Shown here: positions 1 through 6,639 of the stretch, one piece after another
Layout: every line of letters starts with the position of its first letter
Numbering within the stretch: the stretch's first letter is position 1
Assembly (NCBI GenBank): GCA_004295885.1
Contig: SEDG01000229.1
Span: 1-8,867, forward strand
Reading direction: 5' to 3'
DNA: 8,867 bases
DNA from: Pedobacter sp.
GTDB taxonomy: Bacteria > Bacteroidota > Bacteroidia > Sphingobacteriales > Sphingobacteriaceae
Notes under the pieces: generated by a model
The model's input: only the letters and a program-made list of their open reading frames with translations
The model's database searches: none
Told to the model about the DNA's origin: nothing
Made by a program: the position numbers and the translations under genes

Positions 1-713
1 AAAGCGTAAAAGAATTTTGTTCCTTTATTTATTTTGACATTCATATTTACATCAGGCTGATTTAAATCTCCACGAACTTTAATGGTACTGGTTAAAAATA
101 CCGTTCCGTAAATCATGTCGTTATCAGCTGCGGTAGAATTTATAGCTCTAAAGTTATTTGTGGTGATATCTAAGCCAAACCTTACATTTTTAAAATCGGT
201 GGTGTAAATATTACCGTCAATAATAGCTTTTTTGCCCAATGAATCAATCAGGGTGAAATCGTTAAATCTTACGCCTTCATTGTTAAATGTAATTTCTTGC
301 GTTGGTATCGTGAAATAAGAATTGATGTAGGCCACATTAAATCCTGCGTCGTTAAACTTCAATGAACCCAAAACTTTCGGCGCCGTTAACTCTCCTTTTA
401 CTGTAAATTGCCCAGTAACCGTTCCTTTTCCCTGCCTAATTTGGCCCAGACTTACGCTTTCTACTTCTTTTAAATCTATCTTATCAATATTAACCACCAA
501 GTCTAATGCACTTTGCGGCGCTGTATAATAAAAGCCACTTGCCCTTAATTCGTGAACGCCTTTTAATCTGGCATCTACCTCAAAAGCATTTGCCGTATTG
601 TTATTTACCAATAAACTTAAATCGCCCAGTTCATCTTTTTGATAGCGTAGTTTGCTCACATTCAAATTAGCCTCAAACTTAGGATTAGCCACCAAATCTT
701 TTACATCAACCAT
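1..713 (-). CDS. TamB C-terminal part, out of frame with the upstream portion; runs off the window edge
   Basis: A reading frame I translated by hand stays open from 746 down to base 1. It is in the -1 frame relative to the longer upstream TamB ORF, and its end is cut by the window. The protein begins GTINGMVDVKDLVANPKF and continues with TIPTQEITFNNEGVRFNDF, GNIYTTDFKNVRFGLDI, NFRAINSTAADNDMIYGT and IKVRGDLNQPDVNMNVKIN. These are typical of the C-terminal TamB (DUF490) domain of Bacteroidetes. The same gene must once have been continuous with the ORF ending at 701. If translated separately, the best start is ATG at 713-711, which overlaps the upstream stop (703-701) by 13 bases, so translational coupling is conceivable. 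From that ATG there are 237 codons in the window. A fragment lacking the N-terminal membrane anchor would probably be non-functional alone. The family call is firm; whether it is expressed is unknown. Confidence 0.75.
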   Translation of the reverse strand, partial: MVDVKDLVANPKFEANLNVSKLRYQKDELGDLSLLVNNNTANAFEVDARLKGVHELRASGFYYTAPQSALDLVVNIDKIDLKEVESVSLGQIRQGKGTVTGQFTVKGELTAPKVLGSLKFNDAGFNVAYINSYFTIPTQEITFNNEGVRFNDFTLIDSLGKKAIIDGNIYTTDFKNVRFGLDITTNNFRAINSTAADNDMIYGTVFLTSTIKVRGDLNQPDVNMNVKINKGTKFFYA

Positions 714-3670
714 CCCATTAATTGTTCCTGTGAGCCTTGACTTAAATTAAATTGATTTGCCAATATACCCGATTGACCAAACTGAATATAATTCTCAGGA
801 GAGATTGTCCATTTTTGGTAATCTAGCAATAATTTATTAGGGTCAAGGTTAAACCTGAAATCCTTGTTGAACGATTTGAAAATCCCTCCAATTACGTACT
901 TATCTTTTCTTTGCCTATCGCGAAGGAAGATGTTTAGGTCTAACAAATTGTTAGCTGCATTTCCAGAAATTTCTGAGTTGAATAACACAATAGATGGGCT
1001 CTGAATGCTTCTAATGGTCAAATCATAATTCAGCTTTTGGTTGTTGTTATTCACCGCAAGGCGGACGCTGTCTACATTGTAATCTCCATAAACTACTTTT
1101 GGGAATGAAGCATTCATCAATAAACTATCTTTCTGCGTATCTATTAATCCATTAATTCTCGATGGCACAAACGTGGTTAACTGTGGCACAAAATCTTTTA
1201 AGAATTTAGGATTGTAAATGTTAATATCGAATCTGAAACGTTGGTCTGGGATAGAAACTACATCGCCAAACTGATAATATTTATTGATTTGGTTAATTAC
1301 TGCATTTCCAATTTTACTTAGCTGATATTTTCCATCAATTTTTGCACTTAACAATTCAGATTTTAAAGTCAAGCTGTTTGCAGTTGCCGTAGAAACTGCA
1401 TTAATTTCGACAGTATCAACATCAAATCTTCTACCTTCTTTTACAATTTGTAGGCCAGTTGCATACACATCTCCGTTCAAATAATCTACATCAGCGGTGC
1501 TGATATTCGCTTTAATATTTCCCGCAACTTTAAATTCTGTTTTACTAAAGTTTAATTTCTGTAAGTCAACCTGTTTTAAATTCACATCACCTTTAATTGA
1601 TGGATATTTTCCAGCCAAATTAATTCTTGCATCTAAATTGAAGTTCGCATTGCTATCTGGCATACTTCCCTTAACATTTACCAACTGATTAGCATAAGTT
1701 CCATTTAGCTTTAAATTGCGGTAATTGTATTTATTATAGGTTGCGCTTAAAACGGTCGCATTAAATTTCGCATTAATTGTTTTTGGGTCTAAACCTGTTC
1801 CACTAACGTTGGCTTTTGCTGTAATTCTGCCTAGTGTTGCTTGCTGTTTCAGTAATCTGCCTACATTAAAATTGTTAAGACTGATATTAGCTTGGTAACG
1901 TTCTTTTCCCTTCGGACCTTTCATATTAGCTACAACCACAGCGCCACCCATATCAGTCTGGATGTTTAGATTGGTATTAAAATCGGTCATTGAACCTTTA
2001 AAAGTTCCTTTGGCGTTTACCACATTTGGTAACTCTATAGTAGGAGGAAGGGATTTTTTAGGAACAACCACCAATATATCAGCTTTGCTTAGATGTAGTT
2101 TCCTAATATTTAAATCGAGGTAAGTTTTATTAATATCAGGTAAGCCTTTGGCTCGGCCGCTAATGTCAATTTGCGTATTTTTCAGTCCAGAAATCTGTAA
2201 TTGAGCAATGTTTAAATTGTTTAAATAACCATTTACGTTAGCATTTACCTTAATTTTTTCATTCCTGTAATTTGCAGGTATCGCATTGCTGAAGAAAACA
2301 GCGTCTTTTAAACCAATTACTGTATTTTTGAAGTTCAAGTTCATCTGAACTCTTTCAGGATGTTTAGTCAAATCTTCCATCGAGGTAAAATTCAACTCTG
2401 TTGCATTATTAATGCTCGTATTTGGCGTTCTTAAAACGAAATTAGCAAGTTTGATTTGTTTGTCGGTGTAGGTGGCATCGCCATGCAATTCATTTAAAAC
2501 AAAACCGCTTTTATCCTTCAAGGAACCATTATTTACCTTAACAGTGATTCCGCCGTTAGCGAAGTTTAAATCGCCAGCTCCCAAATTTAAGTCGGTAATA
2601 TTTAAGTGATTAAAGTCTAAACCCTTAGTAGGTTTTGCAGCCAAATTATCGAACTGTACGCTATTGTCGTTAAAATCAACCTTCTTTAAAAGTAAAGCCA
2701 AGGGCGAGTTTTCTACCACAACGGTATCTTTAACTTTATCGAGGTTATTACTTGGTGCAGGTTTAAAAGCGAATAATATTTTCGATTTGTTTAGTCTAGC
2801 TTCGTCAGCATTGTATTTGCTGTTAGTTAAGTCAACTTTCAAATTTACCAAGCCTAAATCGTTAATATCAGCTATGGCTTTAGTGGTCGATAATCTATCA
2901 TCATAATTAACTTTCACGTTGTTAAATATAAAATCTTCTACAGCGATGGTTGGTAGTTTTCCATTAACTTTTTGAGAACTGTCAACACTGTTGGTTAAAT
3001 GTTGTACCAATTGGGTTAACGGTTTTTGCTGTAAATAATTTAGCGTGGTATTTTTTAGGCTAAGCGATTTAATTACATAATTCTGATTCGCTAAATCGAA
3101 TTCTTTAATCTTGGTTTTAAGTTCGCCGAGATACAATTTTACATCGTTTCCTGCCACATCATCCCGATAGGTAATGCCGATATCAGTAAATAAAACCTTA
3201 TCAATTCTAAATTTTAACGGTGCTGATGTAGTGTCTTTGGCTGGGTCTTTTTTCTCCTCGTTCATGAAAGCATCAACTAAAAAAGAAAAATTAAACGCCG
3301 TGTCTGGATTTATTCGTTTTACGTTAGCCCGTATGTTTTTTAGTTCAATATTGTTTATCTCAACTGTGTTTTTCAACAGCTTAAATAGGCTGATATCTAC
3401 CTGTAATTTCTCTGCATAAAGTAAGGTATCACCTTTACGGTCTTCGATATAAAACTTATTTAGCACAACATCTTTAGGCAGTGCTATTTTTATACTTTCG
3501 AGCCTAACTTCGGTTTTAGTCTTGTTTTTGAGGTAGGTGATGGCTTTGTCCTTCACAAAGTTCTGCACTGCAGGAATATTTAGGGAAAGCGCAACAAGTA
3601 CTACCAACAAAATAATGCTAGCAATAACCCATAGAAAAATTTTAAGGCCTTTGCGTAAATACTTCTTCAA
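701..3670 (-). CDS. TamB-like translocation/assembly module protein (AsmA superfamily), prematurely ended
   Basis: A 989-residue ORF starts with a basic N-terminus and one hydrophobic anchor (residues about 10-32, KIFLWVIASIILLVV), followed by a long periplasmic stretch of beta-rich, Asn/Lys/Leu-rich repeating segments, as in AsmA/TamB lipid-transfer or outer-membrane biogenesis proteins. In Bacteroidetes such proteins are usually well over 1,300 residues and end with the TamB domain. Here the ORF stops at 701 just after FNLSQGSQ, with an unrelated tail EQLMGWLM, while the TamB domain resumes in another frame. The start codon is TTG (3670-3668). No in-frame ATG exists between it and the upstream stop TAG at 3703-3701, and MKKYLRKG before the membrane segment fits the family. 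No clear Shine-Dalgarno sequence is visible, as is usual in this phylum. The known family role is envelope assembly together with a BamA/TamA-like partner; no partner gene is in the window. It diverges from cdd across a 154-bp AT-rich gap. Confidence 0.85.
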   Translation of the reverse strand: MKKYLRKGLKIFLWVIASIILLVVLVALSLNIPAVQNFVKDKAITYLKNKTKTEVRLESIKIALPKDVVLNKFYIEDRKGDTLLYAEKLQVDISLFKLLKNTVEINNIELKNIRANVKRINPDTAFNFSFLVDAFMNEEKKDPAKDTTSAPLKFRIDKVLFTDIGITYRDDVAGNDVKLYLGELKTKIKEFDLANQNYVIKSLSLKNTTLNYLQQKPLTQLVQHLTNSVDSSQKVNGKLPTIAVEDFIFNNVKVNYDDRLSTTKAIADINDLGLVNLKVDLTNSKYNADEARLNKSKILFAFKPAPSNNLDKVKDTVVVENSPLALLLKKVDFNDNSVQFDNLAAKPTKGLDFNHLNITDLNLGAGDLNFANGGITVKVNNGSLKDKSGFVLNELHGDATYTDKQIKLANFVLRTPNTSINNATELNFTSMEDLTKHPERVQMNLNFKNTVIGLKDAVFFSNAIPANYRNEKIKVNANVNGYLNNLNIAQLQISGLKNTQIDISGRAKGLPDINKTYLDLNIRKLHLSKADILVVVPKKSLPPTIELPNVVNAKGTFKGSMTDFNTNLNIQTDMGGAVVVANMKGPKGKERYQANISLNNFNVGRLLKQQATLGRITAKANVSGTGLDPKTINAKFNATVLSATYNKYNYRNLKLNGTYANQLVNVKGSMPDSNANFNLDARINLAGKYPSIKGDVNLKQVDLQKLNFSKTEFKVAGNIKANISTADVDYLNGDVYATGLQIVKEGRRFDVDTVEINAVSTATANSLTLKSELLSAKIDGKYQLSKIGNAVINQINKYYQFGDVVSIPDQRFRFDINIYNPKFLKDFVPQLTTFVPSRINGLIDTQKDSLLMNASFPKVVYGDYNVDSVRLAVNNNNQKLNYDLTIRSIQSPSIVLFNSEISGNAANNLLDLNIFLRDRQRKDKYVIGGIFKSFNKDFRFNLDPNKLLLDYQKWTISPENYIQFGQSGILANQFNLSQGSQEQLMGWLM

Positions 3671-3824
3671 GCGAGATAAATTAGAGATGATAAAACTGTT
3701 CTATTGCTAACATTGTGCCATTAGCTTAATTTTTAAACAAATAGAAGAATAAAAAAGTTCTCTAGATTTTAAAGAAAAAATAGCTTAGGTTTATAGCCCG
3801 CAAATAATTTGTGGAACATCATCT

Positions 3825-4313
3825 ATGAATGCACAGAATTTTACAATCAGTTACGAGACTTTTAATGGCATAGAAGAACTTTCAGCAATCGATAAAATGT
3901 TATGTCTAAAAGCGAAGGATGCAATGGCGTCTTCTTTTTCTCCATATTCTAAATTTAAAGTAGGAACGGCAATCTTGTTGGCCGATGAACAAATTGTTTT
4001 AGGTAGCAATCAAGAAAATGTAGCTTACCCATCAGGATTATGTGCTGAAAGGGTTGCTCTTTTTAATATAGGTTCAAATTATCCCAATGCTATAATCAAA
4101 ACAATAACAATTACTGCGCAAACCGATATTTTTAAAATAGTGAATCCTGTTACCTCTTGTGGTGGCTGTTTGCAAGTGATGATTGAATTTGAGAAAAGAC
4201 AAAAATCGCCAATTGAAGTTTTGTTCTATTGCATCGACGGACAAATTTTAAAAGTAAAGAGCGTTAAAAGTTTATTGCCTTTTGCTTTTGTTGAGGATAG
4301 GTTGGGAGCATAG
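3825..4313 (+). CDS. cdd: Cytidine deaminase, homotetrameric zinc type
   Basis: This 162-residue protein is predicted to deaminate cytidine and deoxycytidine to uridine and deoxyuridine in pyrimidine salvage, in the cytoplasm. Visible motifs are SPYSKFKVG (39-47), the substrate-binding GSNQENVAYPSG (60-71), the zinc/catalytic motif C73-A-E75-R, and the second zinc motif C112-G-G-C115. Three Cys ligands with the CAE (not HAE) arrangement mark the small tetrameric class; the length is slightly above the usual 130-140, mainly from an N-terminal extension. Two deviations stand out: the usual PCxxCRQV motif reads SCGGCLQV, so the Pro before the first Cys is Ser and the Arg after the second Cys is Leu. 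All zinc ligands and the catalytic Glu are present, so activity is likely. The start is the ATG followed by NAQNFTISYE; no strong ribosome-binding site is visible. Its last 42 bases overlap the antisense tail of the LLM oxidoreductase ORF. Confidence 0.9.
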   Translation: MNAQNFTISYETFNGIEELSAIDKMLCLKAKDAMASSFSPYSKFKVGTAILLADEQIVLGSNQENVAYPSGLCAERVALFNIGSNYPNAIIKTITITAQTDIFKIVNPVTSCGGCLQVMIEFEKRQKSPIEVLFYCIDGQILKVKSVKSLLPFAFVEDRLGA

Positions 4314-5282
4314 TTTATAATATTTTGTCATTCTGAAGAACAGCTTGTCCCGATGAGTTAACAAACCTACTATCGTATTACGATGCCCAATCACCTCTCC
4401 CGACTTCTTCGGGAAGCTGAGCATGACGATTCTCAAATCAACTTTACTTCTGCCAAAATCAAATTGATTTTTTTGGTAAGGAGGCCAGCCACGAGAACGA
4501 CCAACTCTATCCATTTGCGAAGAATAAAGCGGATAATAGTAATCGGCAGTTTCTATACTGTTTTCTCCGAAGAAAGAATGCATATGAACACCCACTTCCA
4601 ACTTAGCCATATCGTGCCCGTAAGCTTGATAAACTTTTTTATAATAATCAAACAACGGTTTAAAACTAGCTGGATTACCGCCGATTATGGCAAAAATTAC
4701 AGGTAAACCTAATCTGCCAGCTCTTTCTACAGATTCTGGAGTGCCGCCAATAGCCACCCAAATCTTTAAGTTATTGTCTACGGCACGAGGCAATATTTCT
4801 TGATTGTTTAACGCAGGTCTGAATTTACCTTTCCAAGTTATCTTCTGTTCTTTGTTTATTTTTAGAAGCAGCTCTAATTTTTCTTCATACAATTCGTCAT
4901 AATCTTGCAAATTGTAACCAAATAGTGGGAAAGATTCAATAAAACTCCCACGACCAGCCATTAGCTCGGCTCGGCCATTTGAAATTAAATCTATGGTTGC
5001 AAAACTTTGATAGAGTTTAACAGGGTCTGAAGAACTTAATACAGATACAGCGCTGCCTAATTTGATGTTTTTGGTTACCGTAGATGCTGCCGCTAAAATT
5101 ATTTCTGGAGTCGATACTGCATAATCCGGTCGGTGATGTTCGCCAATGCCATAAAAATCTAAGCCAACTTCATCCATCAGTTTAATTTCTTCGATAATTT
5201 CTTGCAATCTTTGTTGGGCTGGCTGTACTTCGCCTTTTGCATTTACCTGCAAGTCCCCAAACATTCCGATACCTAATTCCAT
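4272..5282 (-). CDS. LLM-class (luciferase-like) flavin-dependent oxidoreductase with aberrant C-terminus
   Basis: The N-terminal 280 residues match the bacterial luciferase-like FMN/F420 oxidoreductase fold: MELGIGMFGDLQ at the start, GIGEHHRPDYAVSTPE (46-61), FATIDLISNGRAELMAGRGS (94-113), a barrel strand IWVAIGGTPESVERAGRLG (174-192), and GRSRGWPPYQKNQFDFGRS (261-279). I chose ATG 5282 over the TTG at 5303 because family members begin MELGIGMFGD and the TTG lies inside a TAnnTTTG promoter box. After residue 280 the expected family ending (a Gly-rich strand, then EVxEKI and FGxxRF segments) is absent. It is replaced by about 56 residues, of which about 286-319 are encoded by the palindromic repeat and the last ones by antisense of cdd. 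The final barrel strand and helix are therefore probably missing, and this may be a decaying gene despite its normal overall length of 336 residues. The substrate cannot be inferred. Confidence 0.8.
   Translation of the reverse strand: MELGIGMFGDLQVNAKGEVQPAQQRLQEIIEEIKLMDEVGLDFYGIGEHHRPDYAVSTPEIILAAASTVTKNIKLGSAVSVLSSSDPVKLYQSFATIDLISNGRAELMAGRGSFIESFPLFGYNLQDYDELYEEKLELLLKINKEQKITWKGKFRPALNNQEILPRAVDNNLKIWVAIGGTPESVERAGRLGLPVIFAIIGGNPASFKPLFDYYKKVYQAYGHDMAKLEVGVHMHSFFGENSIETADYYYPLYSSQMDRVGRSRGWPPYQKNQFDFGRSKVDLRIVMLSFPKKSGEVIGHRNTIVGLLTHRDKLFFRMTKYYKLCSQPILNKSKRQ
4327..4427. repeat. GTCAT-ended palindromic intergenic-type repeat, copy 1
   Basis: This 101-bp element begins GTCATTCTGAAGAACAGC and ends GGGAAGCTGAGCATGAC, so its ends are inverted (GTCATTCT versus GTCATGCT). 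Its exact centre is a perfect 13-bp palindrome, ATCGTATTACGAT (4372-4384). A further hairpin TCCCGA-cttct-TCGGGA lies at 4398-4414. It resembles the dispersed GTCATTC...AATGAC repeats that I know from Sphingobacteriaceae intergenic regions, though that is recall and not a search result. It lies 13 bp beyond the cdd stop and inside the LLM reading frame. It may serve as a bidirectional transcript end, but no U-tract is present. Confidence 0.65.
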
Positions 5283-5300
5283 AACTGTAAATATTTTTAA

Positions 5301-5308
5301 CAAAGTTA
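5301..5308 (-). promoter_or_regulatory. Putative -7 box TAACTTTG of the LLM oxidoreductase gene
   Basis: Read on the minus strand, TAACTTTG fits the Bacteroidetes TAnnTTTG consensus exactly. It lies 18 bp upstream of ATG 5282, implying a very short leader. No TTG of a -33 element is found at the usual distance; that place is taken by the end of a 21-bp sequence also found upstream of the hydrolase gene. Confidence 0.4.
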
Positions 5309-5328
5309 AGGCGTGGTCGGTTTATAAT

Positions 5329-5349
5329 ATTTGATGTATGATAAGAAAT
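5329..5349 (-). repeat. 21-bp duplicated upstream sequence, copy 1 (LLM gene)
   Basis: A perfect 21-bp match to 6434-6454; the minus-strand core is TTATCATACATCAAAT. Its promoter-proximal edge is separated from the TAACTTTG box by exactly 20 bp. It could be an activator site or an alternative promoter element, or simply a remnant of a dispersed GATGTATGAT-type repeat. Confidence 0.6.
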
Positions 5350-5360
5350 GGACCAATATC

Positions 5361-5429
5361 GTCATTCCGACTTCGGAGGAATCTGGTTGTCAGGATATCA
5401 AAATAGATTCTTCGCAGGCTCAAAATGAC
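5361..5429. repeat. GTCAT-ended palindromic repeat, copy 2
   Basis: The left arm starts GTCATTCCGACTTCGGAGG and ends GAATCT at 5384. The right arm starts AGATTCTTCG at 5405 and ends AAAATGAC. The arms (about 24 bp) are imperfect inverted repeats around a 20-bp spacer. The element lies between the LLM promoter region and the hydrolase terminator, and shares terminal motifs with the copy at 4327. Confidence 0.65.
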
Positions 5430-5440
5430 AAAACTCCAAT

Positions 5441-5489
5441 AAAAAAAACATCAAGGAATTAAGCTTCATTCTTCTTAATTCCTTAATGT
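5441..5489 (-). terminator. Rho-independent terminator of the alpha/beta hydrolase gene
   Basis: On the minus strand, a 16-bp stem (arms 5489-5474 and 5463-5448, core AAGGAATTAAG / CTTAATTCCTT) with a single G-U wobble encloses a 10-nt loop. It is followed at once by a run of eight T at 5448-5441. It begins 22 bp beyond the hydrolase stop codon. On the plus strand there is no comparable T-run, so it acts in one direction only. Confidence 0.85.
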
Positions 5490-5511
5490 TCAAATTATTT
5501 TTAATACGCTA

Positions 5512-6333
5512 TTACCCTTTAATAAAAGCTAAAAGGTCTTTGTTAATTGTTGCAGCTTCTGTTGTTGGCATTCCATGAGGGAAACCAGCATAAGAAATCA
5601 ATTGTCCGTTTTGCAATAATTTAGCGGCTTTAACACCAGTTAATTCGAAAGGAACAATCTGGTCATCTTCGCCGTGTAAAACTAGTACTGGAATAGTCAC
5701 ACTTTTCAAATCGTCGGTAAAATCTGTTTCAGAAAAAGCTTTGATACAGTCGTATTGAGCTTTAATGCCGCCCATCATTCCTTGTCTCCACCAGTTGTCT
5801 TTTATACCTTGAGATTTTTTTGCGCCTTCGCGATTAAATCCATAAAACGCATCGGTAAAATCAGCAAAATATTGAGGACGTTTTGTAGCGGTACCTTCAC
5901 GGATTTCATCAAATACAGACATAGGTATGCCTTCCGGATTTTCGTCAGTTTGTGCCATGATTGGAGTAACTGCACTTATTAAAACCGCTTTTGCCACTCT
6001 GCCTTTCCCGTATTTATTTACATAACGAATTACTTCGCCACCGCCAGTAGAGTGACCGATATGAATAGCATCTTTTAAGTCTAAAAATGCTGTTAATTCT
6101 GCAACGTCTGCAGCATAAGTATCCATATCATTTCCAGTAGCAGTTTGTGTAGACCTGCCGTGACCTCTGCGGTCGTGAGCAATTACCCTGTAACCTTCAT
6201 TTAAGAAAAACATCATTTGTGCATCCCAATCATCGCTACTTAATGGCCAGCCATGATGAAAAACTATTGGTTGTCCTGTTCCCCAATCTTTGTAATAAAT
6301 TTCTGTTCCGTCTTTTAATTTTAATGAGCTCAT
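5512..6333 (-). CDS. Alpha/beta hydrolase, non-heme chloroperoxidase / aryl esterase type
   Basis: This 273-residue cytoplasmic protein has no signal peptide and is close to the usual family length. The oxyanion segment is HHGWPLSSDDW (26-36), followed by HDRRGHGRS (53-61). The nucleophile elbow is GHSTGGG with Ser95, the acid is Asp224 in HGEDDQIVP, and the base is His253 in FPHGMP, so the catalytic triad is complete. These features are those of cofactor-free haloperoxidases, which in practice act as esterases, lactonases or perhydrolases; the physiological substrate cannot be read from sequence. The start ATG is followed by SSLKLKDGTEIYYKDWG, as expected. The gene appears monocistronic: its own promoter region lies upstream and a strong terminator lies 22 bp downstream. 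It shares an upstream 21-bp motif with the LLM gene, hinting at co-regulation. Confidence 0.9.
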   Translation of the reverse strand: MSSLKLKDGTEIYYKDWGTGQPIVFHHGWPLSSDDWDAQMMFFLNEGYRVIAHDRRGHGRSTQTATGNDMDTYAADVAELTAFLDLKDAIHIGHSTGGGEVIRYVNKYGKGRVAKAVLISAVTPIMAQTDENPEGIPMSVFDEIREGTATKRPQYFADFTDAFYGFNREGAKKSQGIKDNWWRQGMMGGIKAQYDCIKAFSETDFTDDLKSVTIPVLVLHGEDDQIVPFELTGVKAAKLLQNGQLISYAGFPHGMPTTEAATINKDLLAFIKG

Positions 6334-6366
6334 GATTTAAGGTTTTAAGTGATGATTGAATGTTTT

Positions 6367-6381
6367 TTGTTTAGCAAACAA
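6367..6381. promoter_or_regulatory. Candidate operator 1 in the hydrolase leader
   Basis: The 15-bp dyad TTGTTT-AGC-AAACAA has perfect 6-bp arms. It lies in the predicted 5' leader, 33 bp before the hydrolase ATG, and matches the second dyad at 13 of 15 positions. It is the size and shape of a dimeric repressor site, but no regulator gene is in the window. Confidence 0.35.
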
Positions 6382-6393
6382 CGATGATTTCCC

Positions 6394-6408
6394 TTGTTTA
6401 CCTAACAA
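6394..6408. promoter_or_regulatory. Candidate operator 2 overlapping the hydrolase -7 box
   Basis: The 15-bp dyad TTGTT-TACCT-AACAA starts 27 bp from operator 1, close to two and a half helical turns. It overlaps the last three bases of the minus-strand -7 box and probably covers the start of transcription, a position suited to repression. Confidence 0.35.
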
Positions 6409-6413
6409 AAATA
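6406..6413 (-). promoter_or_regulatory. Putative -7 box TATTTTTG of the hydrolase gene
   Basis: An exact TAnnTTTG match on the minus strand, 72 bp upstream of the hydrolase ATG. A TTTG occurs only 15 bp upstream, shorter than the usual spacing of about 19-21. The 21-bp shared sequence begins exactly 20 bp upstream of the box. Confidence 0.4.
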
Positions 6414-6433
6414 GGTTTCAAAAATTAACAAAG

Positions 6434-6454
6434 ATTTGATGTATGATAAGAAAT
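6434..6454 (-). repeat. 21-bp duplicated upstream sequence, copy 2 (hydrolase gene)
   Basis: Identical over 21 bp to 5329-5349, in the same orientation relative to its gene and with the same 20-bp distance to a TAnnTTTG box. Sequence outside the 21 bp is different, including the 20-bp spacer, so this is not one long duplicated promoter. Confidence 0.6.
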
Positions 6455-6517
6455 CGTTAACTTTTTACAATACAGGTAAATAAAATTCACCACCTAAGGG
6501 ACCTAGTAAGGCTAAGA

Positions 6518-6538
6518 GGGAAATGATTTACATTTCTC
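6518..6538. repeat. Small inverted repeat
   Basis: GGGAAATG (6518-6525) pairs with CATTTCTC (6531-6538) through one G-U pair around the loop ATTTA. No T-run follows on either side, so it is not a standard terminator. Confidence 0.4.
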
Positions 6539-6590
6539 CAGACATTGCAGCTATAAAGTAGTTAGCATATCAGCACCATCTTTTGTTAAT

Positions 6591-6639
6591 AAACCCGATG
6601 GCAATGAGCACGTAGGGGTTTACCCCGAAGTAACATTGC
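6591..6639. repeat. Nested inverted repeats with two alternative pairings
   Basis: GCAATG (6601-6606) can pair with CATTGC (6634-6639), enclosing a tight hairpin GGGGT-TT-ACCCC (6615-6626). In competition with this, AAACCC (6591-6596) can pair with GGGTTT (6616-6621). The segment is more GC-rich than its surroundings. It may be a dispersed intergenic repeat or part of a structured RNA; I recognise no known riboswitch class. Confidence 0.4.

Noticed and set aside
703..746. Programmed -1 frameshift joining the two tamB frames
   Set aside because: The overlap contains TTTAAG but no canonical X XXY YYZ slippery heptamer in the right phase and no obvious downstream stem. A simple slip would also not restore the roughly 30 residues that seem to be missing.
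1497..3419. Several plus-strand open frames of 60-80 codons within tamB
   Set aside because: They are antisense shadows of a beta-rich AT-rich gene, with composition typical of reverse translation and no homology that I recognise.
3804..3811. TAATTTG before cdd as a -7 box
   Set aside because: It is one base short of TAnnTTTG and has no TTG at the proper upstream distance, so I did not annotate it.
4383..4706. Plus-strand open frame of 107 codons
   Set aside because: It is antisense to the LLM gene and starts inside the palindromic repeat; its translation resembles no protein and has no promoter or start signals.
5283..5303. Longer LLM protein starting from TTG at 5303
   Set aside because: It adds MLKIFTV before the family-typical MELGIGMFGD, and the TTG lies within the likely -7 box.
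4327..5429. LLM gene as cargo of an insertion sequence or integron-like unit
   Set aside because: No transposase, integrase or target duplication is visible. The bracketing elements look like common short intergenic repeats.
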